The notes under the pieces are model-generated. The model saw nothing but the letters and a program-made list of their open reading frames with translations. It searched no databases and had not been told where the DNA came from. A DNA stretch of 64,000 nt from Irpex lacteus (taxonomy: Eukaryota; Basidiomycota; Agaricomycetes; Polyporales; Irpicaceae): the NCBI GenBank assembly GCA_001986395.2, contig MQVO02000025.1, positions 372,001 to 436,000 on the forward strand, given 5' to 3'. Positions within the stretch are counted from its first letter, which is position 1. Each line of letters opens with the position of its first letter. Positions 23,922 to 38,700 of the stretch are shown one piece after another. The position numbers were made by a program, and so were the translations under genes.

Positions 23922-25371
23922 CTATACCATGGAGCTCATAGCAGCCTGCAGTCCCTGTGTGACCCCCTGAATAGCCTCCAAGTTCTTCTTGCGCCTCTCC
24001 TCCACTTCGGGCCCCAAGGCATTCTCAAACCACCGTTCACCCTCAGGAACTTCCTTCCATCCGCCTGCCAAGAATTTTTGGAACGTCTTCAGGTGGCCCT
24101 TTGGCAAGTCGGGTTTCTGCAGCTCTTGGGACTTGACAAAGTGGGGCGGAGGGTTGTCCAGGGAGTAAGGTTTCCCGGAAGCATCGGTGGGTGATCCGGT
24201 GAATCCTTCGCAGGCGAAGACGAGATTAGGCGGAACAGTGATCCTGCCAATCTTGAAGCACTGGACGGAAACGCCAACACAATGCACTGTCGCGCCGTCG
24301 GGTTCTTCAGTGGGAATAAGTTGCGCGATTCGTTCTGCTACATTGCTCCCGGATGCCTGGGGAAGCGGGGTAGCTGATCCCGACACGGATCCTGAGCTCA
24401 GGTCAGAGGGTTGGCTTGGTGTGTGGAAAGAAGGAAAAGGCGCGGAGTCGCCAGACGGAGCAGACTTCTCCGAAACAGCGTGGCCATTAGAGATGGCACG
24501 CGACTTGCTCGACTTGGCTTTCTTGGGAGTTACGTAGCGTACGACGAGGTAGAACTGTTACTCAATGAGTATCCTGATAATGCTAACAGAGCTGAATGTG
24601 TACCCATTTGTTGTCCCATGCCACCAGGTTCATCCGCATCTCAAACGTGTTAAGCATAGGAATTTCCCTCAGGAACTTGAAGTGAGTCGCTGAAGCTATA
24701 TTTAGGGCGCTGTCAGAAAAGTGGTGACAGGGATGCGCACCTCCCAAGGCAATCCATCCTCCAGCACGGAAAAACGTTGGGCAAACGCGCAAGGCAGCTC
24801 TGAAGCGCGCCCAATCGAGATGCTAAATTCCCCTTGCTTGCTTAGTTGTGTTGTGACTTTATGAAGATAGCTAGCACACCTTCGGATACGACGAGTTCGA
24901 CAAATGCATGTTGAAGTCACTATCGTCCGGACCTATCCGCAATTGAGTGTAAGAGACAGTAGAAGAAAGGCATTATAACGTACCTGCCCAGGATTTGACA
25001 CTTATAACGAATTTAATGGGATCCTTGCCTACAGGACATAGCTCCTGCAGGAATCTGTCCTTCGCTTCCAACTTCTTCTGCTTCGACAAGAGGGATGTTC
25101 GTATGCTCAAGGCCAGGACTCTAAGTCGATAGTGTACAATAGGGGAGAAGACGTGCCCTATAGAAGTAATTGGTCAGTATGATATTGCAGAGATAGAATA
25201 CAGAGACGTACAATGCCATATTAACGGCCACGAACGGATATTGACCAGAAGAAGCAAGCCCAGCACGTATTTGAGCACCGTCGGCGTACTCCACAGCGCA
25301 GACTGCAGCAGGCCACCCACACGACCGGCGAAGGCACCTGACAAGAGCTGCGTGAAGTCGGCGGACGTCAT
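23922..25371 (-). CDS. THEM6-like thioesterase-superfamily protein
   Basis: Six exons (25212-25371, 24984-25157, 24880-24932, 24741-24822, 24604-24689, 23922-24554) with fully consistent phases give 395 aa. An N-terminal membrane anchor (VLKYVLGLLLLVNI) is followed by a hot-dog fold: DDSDFNMHLSNSSYPK, HLDWARFRAALRV, TFFRAGGWIALGATHFKFLREI and EMRMNLVAWDNKWFYLVVRY. This order matches the THEM6 / acyl-CoA thioesterase-like family widespread in fungi. After that comes a Ser/Lys-rich linker and a region with VGVSVQCFKIGRITVPPNLV. The likely role is membrane-associated acyl-CoA or related thioester hydrolysis, but the substrate is unknown. The ATG at 25371 (MTSADFTQLLSG) was chosen. An upstream in-frame ATG at 25464 adds an unconserved stretch. 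Confidence 0.82.
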
Positions 25372-26238
25372 GATGTCAGTCCTGGAAGAGCAGTGCACAA
25401 CGCAGGCGAGACGGACCTTACTTATAACCTTTGCCTTATCCGCCCTTGTCAGCGTGCTTGACATTATGCCCGATATTGTTCACGATAAATTTGACGAGGT
25501 GATGCAGAATGTTTCTGGCGGGAGCGGACGAGGTACGATCCATATATTTGGCGCCTAGTACGCCATTTGTTGGGGTTTTGGCCAGCCAGGGGGCTTATCA
25601 CAGCCTATCACGACGGGTGCCGGTTATTGCTGTGCCGGTGGCCCACAACGCGCCTACGCGTCTTCGCGGGGTGCACGCGAATGAGCGTGATTTTGGGGAG
25701 TTGCGAGAGATTTGGGGAGAACTGCAGAGACGAGTAACTTGTAAAGTCTATTGACCGACCAGTACGCATGCTTGCGGCTTCGACAGAAATGTTGGTGGCG
25801 ATGACGGTAAGCATTCGGCGAGATTGAGGGGTCTAAGTTGAGGTGGATGGTGGCAGAAAGAGCGAAGATTCGTCCCAGGGAACTCGTGTTCTATATACCG
25901 AAATTAAGGTTTTTAGCGATGACGTCCTGAAGTCACAGCGAAGGCAAAAAGGCAATCGAACGAAATTATCCAGGAACATTCGATCAATATTAATAGAACA
26001 CACGTGTACCAAATAATCAGCGGCCCCAGGCAATCCTCCTTTGCAACACAAGCTACAAACACCTCGGACTACATATGATGTTTTGTTATCATCATCATGG
26101 TCTGTCGAAGACCTGAACCAATCCACCCTAAATAACTGGAGCACATCAGGTGCATTCGTTCAGTAGCACATCTACGAGAATACAGGGACAGAGCCGGGTA
26201 CTGACTAAAAACTCGTAATAGCTGTTAGTCTCCACAGC
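25372..26238. other. Intergenic, 0.87 kb, no gene seen
   Basis: Promoter of the thioesterase-like gene and 3' flank of the TFIIIC gene. Short open frames only. Confidence 0.5.
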
Positions 26239-29200
26239 TCATATGGTCAACCAACGGCGGTAGAGCTTATCTGCGAGTGGTGCAGCCCCAGTAGTCATAT
26301 AGATGATCGATAAGTTATACGCAGTTTCAGATGCAATGCCAGCATCAGTCTGTATGCTCGTTAGTGAGTATGAGATCGTCTGAACAAGTAGGAAAACTAC
26401 CTCAGGATTATGTTCGAGACGCCTCTCAATCTGCTTTAAAACACGTTCGTAGTGCTTCACAGCAAGAGTCAGCAGTCCTGCACACACAATAGTTAGCGCC
26501 ATGAAGGAGACAGTTATCATTGAGTATACCTAGCTGGTGGAAAGCCCGCCCAAAGTTGTATTCGACCTCATCGGGTGCATCTTCACCGCGAAGCTCTCGA
26601 TACCGAGTGAGGAAGGCCATCCCCTATGTTCAACAATCAGTAAACACGCAACGTACGATAGACATTGCGTACTTGGGTGATGAGATGATGCCTATTATCA
26701 GCTTGGCGCTGCATAGCTCGTCCAATGGATGCTACAGCCAGGCACAAGCAAATCAGAGGGTCGTCCGGGTAATAGTCGTAAGCATGCAATAGGTAGACTA
26801 ACAAACAGGCCGTGTTAGCAATCTAAACCCTATAATGACACAACAGAGAAAACTCACACAAAGCACTCTGGTAACTCTTCGCCGCGAGACATATCTGTCC
26901 ATATATCGCCACACAAACCGGATTCTCCTTCGTCGGCAACCGCGACTGATGTGCACCAGCAGCTTCACCACCATCCTTCCCACCACTCGCGATATTTTCC
27001 TGGCCATCCTGCTCATCATCGTCATCCGCCTTAGTAGACACGCCACCAAAGCGCTTCGTCACAGGGTTCCACCGGAGACTATCGGGATTTTTCAGAGCTG
27101 TATCGAACGAACGAACTTCGCGGAGCATGTGCTTGGAGAGCGTGGATGCAAGGAACGCGTCGGTTGCTGCGAGACCGCTACCGAGTGAGGCGACGAGGAT
27201 GCGGAAGGGCTCGTTGTTGAATTGGTAGCTGTTTACGAGTTTGCGGGATTGCTCGACGGCAACGTCATAGCGCTTGGCCGTAATTGAGCACGCTGGGGAG
27301 TTTGTTGAGGAATAGATAGTCAGTAGATAGTAAATAAGGCACGTACCGATGATGGCAAAACGGATGGTGTCCTGGTAGTTTCGTGCTTGGAAGGCGTTCG
27401 AGTACAGTATGTGCCGGAGGATTTCTGACGCCTCTTCGTATTGACCTCGTTTCGTGAGGTTAAAGGTGTACTACATTTCGTCATAAGCGTTGGTGCGTGT
27501 TGTGATGTAGAGAAGAGTCTTACCTGCATGAAAATCCGTAGCCAGTCATCGAACTTTATAGTACGGAACGAGTCCACCACTCCGATTTTCTTCGTCATCG
27601 TGTCACGCCCTAAAGTTAGTATCCCATAAGCATCATACACACAACTTGAGGTATGGTAGATTGCATACCCAGTTCGAGCTGCAACCGCGAAGCCATACTC
27701 TCCTCATTCGCCTCGACATTCGCATTCGGCTTCTTCCTCCCACCGCGCGTAAATACCCCCTTGAAACCCACATGCTACGAACCCACAGCACACAATCAGC
27801 TTTTACAATCCACCTCACCCACATCCCACGTACCCTCGAAGACAAAAACAGCGCTCTCGTCTCCCTGAACGACTCCACAAGCAGCTCAGCCTCATGCATC
27901 CACTCACGGTCCGCCTCTTCCTCCCCAGCCATCATCCTCGCCCACAAATCCTTCACGCGGCGATAAGACTGTGCGGCTTCTTTCTCTTTCTTTGCTTCGA
28001 GTTCACGGAGCTGGGCTGCGGTGAGTTTACCTGCCTTTGATGCTTTGGCTGGCGCCTTCTCCTTTCCTGTGCGACCGCGTTCTTCGAATAGCGAGGTACC
28101 TGGGCCGCGGTCTGGCGCGACGGAGCCTTCTGCGGTGTCTTGGCCTTGGCGTCCGGCGACTTTGTTGCGCCTTCTTTTCTCGATGACTGGGGGAGTCAGT
28201 CAAGGCCTTAGAGTCACTAATAGAAATGTCAATGTTACCTTGGAGGACAAGGTCCAGCGCTTTGCGCGTCTCGCCTAGGATCTCGTATATGGCTGCGAGT
28301 TCTTTCTTTGCATCGTCCAATGTAGGATCGGCCTGAAGCACTGCATATATCATCAATACTAGCTTGGGTTCATGGGGCCACGAGCGAATGCAAACCATGT
28401 TCGTAGACCTCCGCTGCCTCCTTCAAATCTCCTACCATACGGCGACAGGACGCAGCTCGCAGCAGTACTTGAAGGCTACTGGTCTATAAGGCTGTTAATC
28501 AACGTAGTCCGCGGAAGATGTAATACTGTCACTCACAGATGCGTCTGCACCAAGCATCTCGTATATATGCCCTGCTTCTGCATACATTTCCCGGTCAAAG
28601 TACGCATCCGCGATCTCTGCAAACAAAGGAGCATACTCGAGCGAATCTTGCGAAAGAATCACCGACGCATGCATCTGTATATCCATCGCCTCAGACACAA
28701 TTAGTTTCTTCCACTCCTCAAGAACGCACCTGTCCCTCCGCGATATCCCCCAACTTGACACGCGCAATCGCCAACCGATGCCTCGCGTTAATATCAAGCT
28801 CATACATCCCCGGCTGAATCTCCCCATCACCCACCACCCTCCCACTTTCCCCATTCGGTCCAACAGGTATATCCCACTCCCTATCATCCTCAATCGCATC
28901 CCAGAACTTCTGTGCCGCCCGACCCTGGAGCCACCTACACCCCCGTCGAATCGTCGTGACAGCATGCTCATGCCTACTTGTGGTGTTGTACAAATCCGCG
29001 AGCACGAGTACCTCCATCAGGTCGAACCCGACTGCAGGACCGTCTGGGTCTTGTTGTGCGAGAGGGACTTCGCCGGAGGGGAAGGTGGAGGTGTAGTGGT
29101 CGAAGGCATCTTGGAAGAGGGAGGCGCATTGGTCGAGATCTGAGAGTTCGATGAGGATAGGACGTAGTTCTGCGAGAACGCTGAGGTCGTTGGGGATGCG

Positions 29201-30240
29201 TTTTAGGATTGACAGGAATGCGTAGCGGGCCTGGCGTCTGAATCAGTATTCGGTCTTGGTTAAGCAGGTGGGCATAAAACCTACTGTCCGTAGATCTCCA
29301 ACCTCCTTTGCCAAAGACGCTCGATCCCAGAACGCGCCGATGTTCTCTGGATCTACTTGGCATAGTTTTCGGTAGCAATAAAGTGCCTGTTGGTGATATC
29401 CTTGCTGCCTGTTTTCATCTCGGCCTCAGCATCCGCGCATATAGCGAATCAAATCTCATCCTGACCGTGACTGCTGTGCTAGTCTATCCCATTCCTCTGG
29501 ATCCTGGTTCAGATGGGCGGCCATGATACGTAGCTGTAGAGCCTTCTCGCGCTCGCCCGTATCGTCGTAGCATTGCGCCAACACAGACCACGCAGCTCCC
29601 GCGCGAGGTTCTATTCGAATGACCTCTTGCATAATACGCAAAGTCTCTGGGATATCATTATCGACGTATGCTTGGTTTCCTTCTCCAATCAAGGCTTTGA
29701 CTTGTTGGGACAGTATGACACCTTTCCGTCGCCCGGGCTAGATAGTATGGTGTGAATATCCAGTAGCACAGTAGACGTTCTGACCCCTCACAAACCTTTC
29801 GCCCCCTTTTCTTACCGACTCCAGATGCTTCACGGAGGTCGTCTTTGAATTCGTTTTCTCGATCTTTCATATCGAAGTCCCAGACCTTGCTGAGAGCCCC
29901 GTTTCCACTGCTGTCGCCGCTGCGGATGTCGCGAACTAGACGACTAACGAAACTGTCAGAGTCGTTTTATACCACAGTATACGTTGCTAAGCATACTCAA
30001 AGTCTTGATCCATCGGCTGGTCTGAGTCTCCTGTATCTCTCGCCTTTCCCTTTCCTTTGGTAGACCTGGAAACATCGTCCTGTTCTTCGATTTCTTCGCT
30101 TGAGCTGCCTTCCTCACTTTCAGTGTAATCTGAGGAGGAAGCTCCAGACTCCTCTCCTGTACCACTTTCTATTAAATCGCACAAGGAAGCAAGCATAAAA
30201 AGACCTCACCAAAGACATCGTCTTCGTCCCAGTCATCCAT
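26239..30240 (-). CDS. Transcription factor IIIC TPR subunit (Tfc4/GTF3C3-like)
   Basis: Subunit of TFIIIC, which binds internal promoters of tRNA and 5S genes and recruits TFIIIB for RNA polymerase III. The start at 30240 is MDDWDEDDVFG. Exon 2 is highly acidic (SSSDYTESEEGSSSEEIEEQ), as in yeast Tfc4. Tetratricopeptide repeats follow: GEGNQAYVDNDIPETL, IEPRAGAAWSVLAQCYDDTGE, LAEIADAYFDREMYAEAGHIYEML and DPTLDDAKKELAAIYEILGE. The C-terminal repeats include YNFGRAFHQLGLLTLAVKHYERVL and the final ASETAYNLSIIYMTTGA, stopping at 26239. At least a dozen short introns divide it, for roughly 1,050-1,100 aa. The acidic head plus a central lysine-rich interruption between two TPR blocks is the family layout. 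Confidence 0.85.
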
Positions 30241-30802
30241 CCTGGGGGTAACGGAGCTACATGGAAGTAAGCGTTGCGTCATTTATGGCGTCTGGATAAT
30301 ATTATAGTATATATGTCTTACGTTGTAGTTTGGTGACTGGATAGAGAAGAAAGGATTTACTAAGCCTGTGATGAGGCGTCAGAAGCCCTGAACGGTAGTT
30401 ACCAGTCGTTAGCTTTTGTGTCAAGCTTACCGCCGAACTTGTCAAACACAGGCCGCTATAATGACACGTACCTACTTGCTTGTTAGTAGATAGCTCACCG
30501 AAATTATATCACCCTGAGACCGAGGTGTTCACTACTCACGTCTCACTACTAAACTTGCTGCCTGCTCTCTTTCAGTGGAGGAGTGGTTAAAGTCAAGATT
30601 ACCTGGTGGGGCAATACGATCGTCCGGACTTCGGTGATGACTGATCCGGGTGCAGGGGAGCCCGAATCGGACGTCGGTAGCATCGGACATCGGCCGGAGT
30701 ACCCGGTGCGCCCCGGGCAGATGACGGCGTAACTTCACTTCTCAAAGTCGGTCGACTTCACTTCGTCGTTCGTGTTTCTCTCCATCCATCTACTTACCCA
30801 CC
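30241..30802. other. Divergent intergenic region
   Basis: Promoter space between the TFIIIC subunit (minus) and dihydrolipoamide dehydrogenase (plus). No other gene is supported. Confidence 0.55.
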
Positions 30803-32774
<1,972 letters not shown>

Positions 32775-33487
32775 GTAACGATACGCGTACGTTGTTCCTG
32801 TGTTGCACATCCTGAGATAGACTGTTTTTGCTTGGCATATGATACATTAATATAACCTTGTTCGTTTCATCGATACCACGGCACTACCCCTGAGAAGCAA
32901 GTGAAACTTCAGTTACAAGCGTACGGTATTACGCGAAACATTCTCTACTAGACGACAGCGGAAGTGCGCGTACAACTTATATGTGGCATACACACAGCGC
33001 ACTTAGTCCCTTCCTGCCTGCAGATACTGGACGTCATAGCAGTAGCAGGATACTATGTAGTCAGTAAACGAACGGCACCGACACTGACAACGTTAACATT
33101 GACAATTGTACACCCAGCGTCAAGCTACAGCGTCTCTCCCCTGGCGAAAGCGTGTTGATTCACAACGCCACCTAATTTGGAAGGTGGAGTTGCGTGGAGA
33201 ACCGCTTACTTGCCCGCCTTCGGCACCACTAGTGGCAATAGCATCCTCACTGCGGATACGAATGTAGGATGAGTCTCTCCACTACGGCACTTCAGTACCA
33301 CGATGATACGAGGGTGGGCTGCATGGCCACCGTGACGGGTATGGGCACGTAGCGGGCCTATATATATACGAGGTCTAGTATTCCCTTGGGTCTATCATGC
33401 ATATACGTACCATTCCTCGTAGGTTTTACACCAGAAATCTTCAAGTTAGCACCGAGGGTGTCACTGGTGACTGAACTCACCGCCGCT
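32775..33487. other. Intergenic, 0.7 kb, no gene seen
   Basis: 3' flank of LPD1 and promoter of PGY copy 3. A possible in-frame extension of the downstream gene (33386 onward) lacks an ATG. Confidence 0.45.
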
Positions 33488-34609
33488 ATGCAGAATTCAG
33501 TGCATACTATGCTCCAGGTAAGTACTAAACGGTACCTATCATACATACTAAGCGACAAATCTGACTATCTCACCAACAGGATTGTCAACCTGACCTTGTG
33601 GCCATACCGTTCGAACCCTACAAGTTATCGCGGAAGCAGTACGGAACAAGAAAAGCGCACATGAAGTCCAATCTCATGTTCACGGTCAACGGTCGTTGTG
33701 GCGCACCCCTTGTCCAGTCAGACCCGTTGGAACAGCTCGATGGCCGACTTGACCGGATGTTTGAGGGTTATGGCACCAAAGTCGCGTACGTGATGCAAGT
33801 AAGTACTCATCAGCACTGCTTACAGTATTCTGCAAAGTCCGGCTATGATATTGATAAAGGTTTTGTCAGCTTCCCGGATACCATGTATTCAAGCGGCAGA
33901 AATATGCCTTTCAAAAAAAGCACGGTCAAAAGATTAGCATCAATCGAGAAAAAGTTCTGCAGCAGGTTTCTGAAGTCATAGAGGCCTTCATGTCGTCCGT
34001 AAGTATGGGTATTTGGCTCTGCCACCTCCCGAGAATTCAGCTGACTCTCCCTAGATCCAGAATGGTCAGAACCCTTTGTTCTTTGGTCCTGACGGCGTAA
34101 GGCTTGAAGATTTGTACCTGCTTGAAATTCGATCGGTTGCCAAGTCGTCCGTTCAGCCCATCCTCGCCGTTAAGAAAGAACGCCTCATACACTGCGGGAT
34201 AGATCATGCGTATACATTGACGACCATACCATCTAGTACCAGCGGAAAGGGGCACAATATTGATAGTAACACGATTGCCAGTGTACATGATTGCCAACAC
34301 ATGCTGGATGCAGGAGCAGTAGTTGGGGAAACCACTGGCATAGAGGCAAGGCCGGATATATATACATCAGCGGCGATATCCGAGTCGGATGTTATTTCCA
34401 ACCAACAGGTGAGAAATGTCAACAATCATACGAATGTGCAAGATAGTCAAAGGAGACTGGATGCAGGAGCAGTTGGGGGAACCGTAGAAGCGGAGGCCAG
34501 CTCGGCGTTACTGTATTGGTTGAGCGGGATTAGCGCTGACGACATGCTTCCTTCCCTTGACTTGGACGTGTTTCCTCCCCTCGACGACTTCTCTTATTCC
34601 TTCCCTTGA
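33488..34609 (+). CDS. PGY-family protein, copy 3, with C-terminal extension
   Basis: Exons 33488-33517, 33580-33798, 33870-33998 and 34055-34609 all join in phase 0. The family signature is recognisable but diverged: intron then LPGYHVF (Leu replaces the usual Trp), a 43-codon middle exon ending in the helix VLQQVSEVIEAFM, and a last exon with LYLLEIRSVAKSSVQPILAV. Unlike the other copies it continues about 145 residues beyond the family end. This tail contains a duplicated segment of roughly 28 residues (core LDAGAVVGET and LDAGAVGGT) and an acidic, hydrophobic end (LPSLDLDVFPPLDDF). The first exon is short and uncertain, because no paralog has it. Whether the tail is translated or this is a drifting copy cannot be settled here. 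Confidence 0.55.
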
Positions 34610-35709
34610 TGACATCATTTGATGGACGGCATGTGCTCTCCCCTCAATGATTCGCTTGCCCATGGCCAGTAGATTTCCACAATGTAGTACAACCCTGGTC
34701 CCTCTGTCATTCTCTCTCTTCCTCGCTACGCGCCGTGATTCAGCCCTCGTTCAAAACTTCAAGTACAAAATACACTCTATTCGTTAGTCCTTTATGTGCA
34801 AGCAATGTTGGTACAAGCCTATAGATGGGAGGGGCGTCTAGATCTCTGGAGCGCTGGACGAATATTTAACACAAGTACTTCCTGAAAAGGCAGTTATAAA
34901 TTATGGTCGACTTGAGGCTCGCTACTTCGCTATGCGTGTTGCTTCAATTTTTCGCCCTGCATTGAACTATTGCTCTGGCCGCGATACATTGCTAGACACT
35001 GAGCCTACTGGATTTCAACGAGTGATTTGCTCGCATGAAGCGATTCAAATGAGACTGGCGCTTCGGCGCTCAATCTCGAGGCGCATCACCGCATCACGCC
35101 GGCGGCACTCAACCCGTAAATCTGCACTGTCACCACAATGTCCAACGACGGTTTGAACACTTGCAACACCTCCAAGCCATATACAGCTCTCTTTGATTCG
35201 AAGCAAGCTTGTCCACCATGCACTCTCTTTTCAATAAACGGAGTGACTTCGTTGACAAGAGCGCGACACGTCGAAGACTGACTTACTCAACAAGATCAGC
35301 CTGAGGATAGTTGTCCTACTCGTAGACCAATAGTATTCAATGCCTTGCACTGTTTTCGATACTGATCTCACGCTCAATGAGGACAACAATCAGTACCGGT
35401 AACGTGCTAGCTACGTCAGACAACTTGATCAGACACACTATCGAACGTGCGTCCTGTGCTTGCGCTGAATGGCCAGCAGGTTGATGACGCTCGTCAAGAT
35501 TGAATACCTCCACGCGGTATAAAGCACGTTGGCCAGTATCGCGTACGTCTTCCAATCCATTCGCATCTTCTTCGAATTCAGGCACTGACTGACTTCTCTC
35601 GACCAATCTAGCCGCTCTCATTCGACGTACATATACGTACAAACCATGCAGCTAGGAGGACACCGCCCTCGCCCTCTGAATCTTCCAGGTCAAGTTCCAG
35701 CTTCAAGTC
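34610..35709. other. Intergenic, 1.1 kb, no gene seen
   Basis: Separates PGY copy 3 from the laccase-like gene on the same strand. Open frames such as 34932-35156 lack supporting features. Confidence 0.45.
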
Positions 35710-38700
35710 ATGTCGAACTCAGACTCTCATGGCAGTCTTGTTCGCGACGAAAAGCACGACGACAGCGCTGAGCCTCAGCCTCAATGTCCTCGCTCGAAGA
35801 AAGTCCTACTCTTCGGAGCATCAGCTGCACTCATCGTCATCCTCGCGCTCGCCCTAGGACTAGGACTAGGTCTCGGATTGAAGCATCACCACTCTTCCCC
35901 TTCCTCCTCCACCACCTCCTCCGGCAACTCAAACTCATCTAGCAACCCATCGAACCTCCCTCTCCTACAACGAACACCCCCAGAGAACTTCATCCTCGGC
36001 ACAATAAAAGGCCAACCGCCCCAGACGCGGTTCTATAACTTTACGGTCGGGGAGGTGTGGGGTGCGCCGGATGGGGTTGGGAAGCGGATGTTGGTTGTTA
36101 ATGGTACGTGTTCCAGTGTACGCCAGTACTGTTCTCGTATTGAGAAGTGGAATTGTGGGCTGGTGTGTCTACAGGGATGTACCCAGGCCCGACTATCGAA
36201 GCCAATCAAGGAGATAGGATCGTCGTTAACGTGACGAACACTTTGAGCACTCGGACGTAAGTCTCTCCATCCCATTCCCCCTTCCATCCCCCTCCTCGTC
36301 CTCCTACTCTCACCAAACTAACCTCACACCACGTTATGCAGGGCTATCCACTGGCACGGACTCGTAAGCACCAACCTCCTCTAAGCGTAAGGCAAGAGTT
36401 GGGAACTGACGGATTGGGGAGTGAAGTTCCAAAACGGCACGAACTTCTACGACGGGACGACGGGTATTACGGAGTGTGGTATACCGCCTGGGCAGTTCTT
36501 GGTGTACAAGTGAGTCTCTCTGCGCCTCTTCTCTCCTCATATCCCCTCGTCTCCCCTCGCCTCCTCTCGTCTCTCCTCATTTTCTCCCCTCTCCTCTCGC
36601 GTGTGTGGGTGCTCATGAAGAGTTGGAATGTGGTAGTTCCACGCTAGGAGAGTTCTCAGGGACGACGTGGTGGCAGTAAGTCTCCCCTTCCCTCCAAAGT
36701 CTTACCTATCTTACCCTAATCGTGCACACAGCTCTCGTAAGCTCCCAACCCTCCTCATCGTACTTCGCTAACTCACCTCTCACTTCTAACTAGATTGTAA
36801 GCACCCCCTCCTCATCCCATTTCTCCTGCTCTTCCCCCTCTCCATTCACCCCCGTCCTTGTATCTCGAATCCTGACACGCGAAATAGACTCCACACAATA
36901 CACAGACGGCCTAACCGGCGCCCTCATCGTCCACCCCTCCACTCCCCCACCTTCGTTGCCTTCCTCAAACTCCCCGACGTCCTCCTCAAACCTCCCGACG
37001 TCCTCAAGCTTCCCGACGTGGGACGCAGAGCTGAGCATCCAAATGGCGGATCTGTATCATAACTTCAGTGGGGAGCTGTTAGATGCGTACTTATCTGTGC
37101 GTCCTCCTTATCTTCTCCTTTTCCCCCCTCTTGTGAAGGGAAGTTGGGGCTGATGGTGGGTCGATTTTGTGGAATAGCCGTTTGGCATAGACGGTACGCC
37201 GGGAGACGAACCTGTCCCGGATGGCGGGGTGAGTCTCCTCCCTTCTCTCTCCCTCTATCCCACTCTCTTCCTTCATCGAGTGCTCGAGTGCTGTGTAAGC
37301 TGATGATATCGTTTGTTGGAAGACTCTGAATGGTATCGGGCAGTGGGGCGGCGAGGGCGATTACTTTAACGTACGTCCTTCCCCTACCCCTCCTCCCACC
37401 CAACCTTTCCTTCCCCACCTCCTCTCCTCCCTACCGTCCTCCCTCGTCCCCTTCCACCACCTCACTCCCCTCCTCACCACCTCCCACCTTCCCTCCTCAC
37501 CACTCCCTCCACCCTCCAAACAACAACAAGTAAATCGCTCACTAACACCCCCTCCCAGTTCACACTCCTTCCCCAAAAAACATACCTCCTCCGCCTCTCA
37601 AACACAGGCTCCTTCGCCTCCCTCCGCTTCTCCCTCGACCACCACCCTCTCACTATCATAGAAGTCGACGGAACTTTAGTGACTCCTTACACCGTCGCTG
37701 GCGTAACTATAGCCGTCGCACAACGTTACGGGGTGCTTGTGAGGACTAATAGAACGGAGGGTTCGGTGAGGACGAATCAGACGCAGGGAGGAGGAGGAGG
37801 AGAAGAGGGGGGGAAGTACTGGATGAGAGTGGGCGTGCAGAGCGATATGTTCACTTATGACCAGCCGGGTCAGAATTTGGACATCCGTGGCTTTATCACC
37901 TACTCTTCTTCTTCTTCCAACTCCTCCACCACCAATACCAATAACAGCACGACGGGGAGTGCCAGTGAGAGTCAAACTGGGAGTGCCAGTCCTAGCGGAC
38001 TGCCAAAAGAGCAAGAAGACCCAGGACCGGGCGTACAGGGCTTGGGAGATATGGATGTGGGGATGTTGGTGCCTGCTGTGCGGGGGAGTGCGCCGGAGCG
38101 GACTAGGTGAGTTCCATCCTCTCTATCTTTACGTTTACTTTCGTTTTCATCGAGTGGAGGAGGAGGCGTTTGTATCCACCGAGTGGAGGAGGAGTTGTAT
38201 TCACCGAGTGGAAGAGGCGTTTTTATTCACCGAGTGGAGGAGGCGTTTGTATTCACCGAGTGGAAGAGGCATTGCTGACGCTTGTTTGGTGGTGCTGTAG
38301 GGAGTATTATGTTAGTTTTGATTTGCAGAACGACGTCAACGGACGGTTTTTGGGGTTCGTTAATGGTACTGTGCGTCTCCCTCTCCATCCTCCTTCCTCT
38401 CCCTCCCTCCTCTCTCCCGGCTGATAATTGATTTGGTCGCTCACGCGCAAGTAGAGCTGGACACCCCTAACAGGCACCTCCACCCTCCTCACCGTCCGCG
38501 ACGCCTTCTCCCCTTCTAATAGCTCAAATTCCAGTAGTGCTGGTTATAAGGAGGGAGGAAGCACCCAACCAGGCGACCAGTTCATGATCACGGAGGATTC
38601 GGTGCAGGTTGTTGATCTTGTTATCGTGAGTCCCCTCTCCCTTCTCACTCTTACTCCCTACTCTCCCTTCGACCTTCTCCCTTCTCCTTCATTCCATTCT

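Noticed and set aside
33386..33517. Upstream exon of PGY copy 3 starting at 33386
   Set aside because: The frame opens with TTG rather than ATG and the paralogs have no such N-terminus; the ATG at 33488 was used instead.
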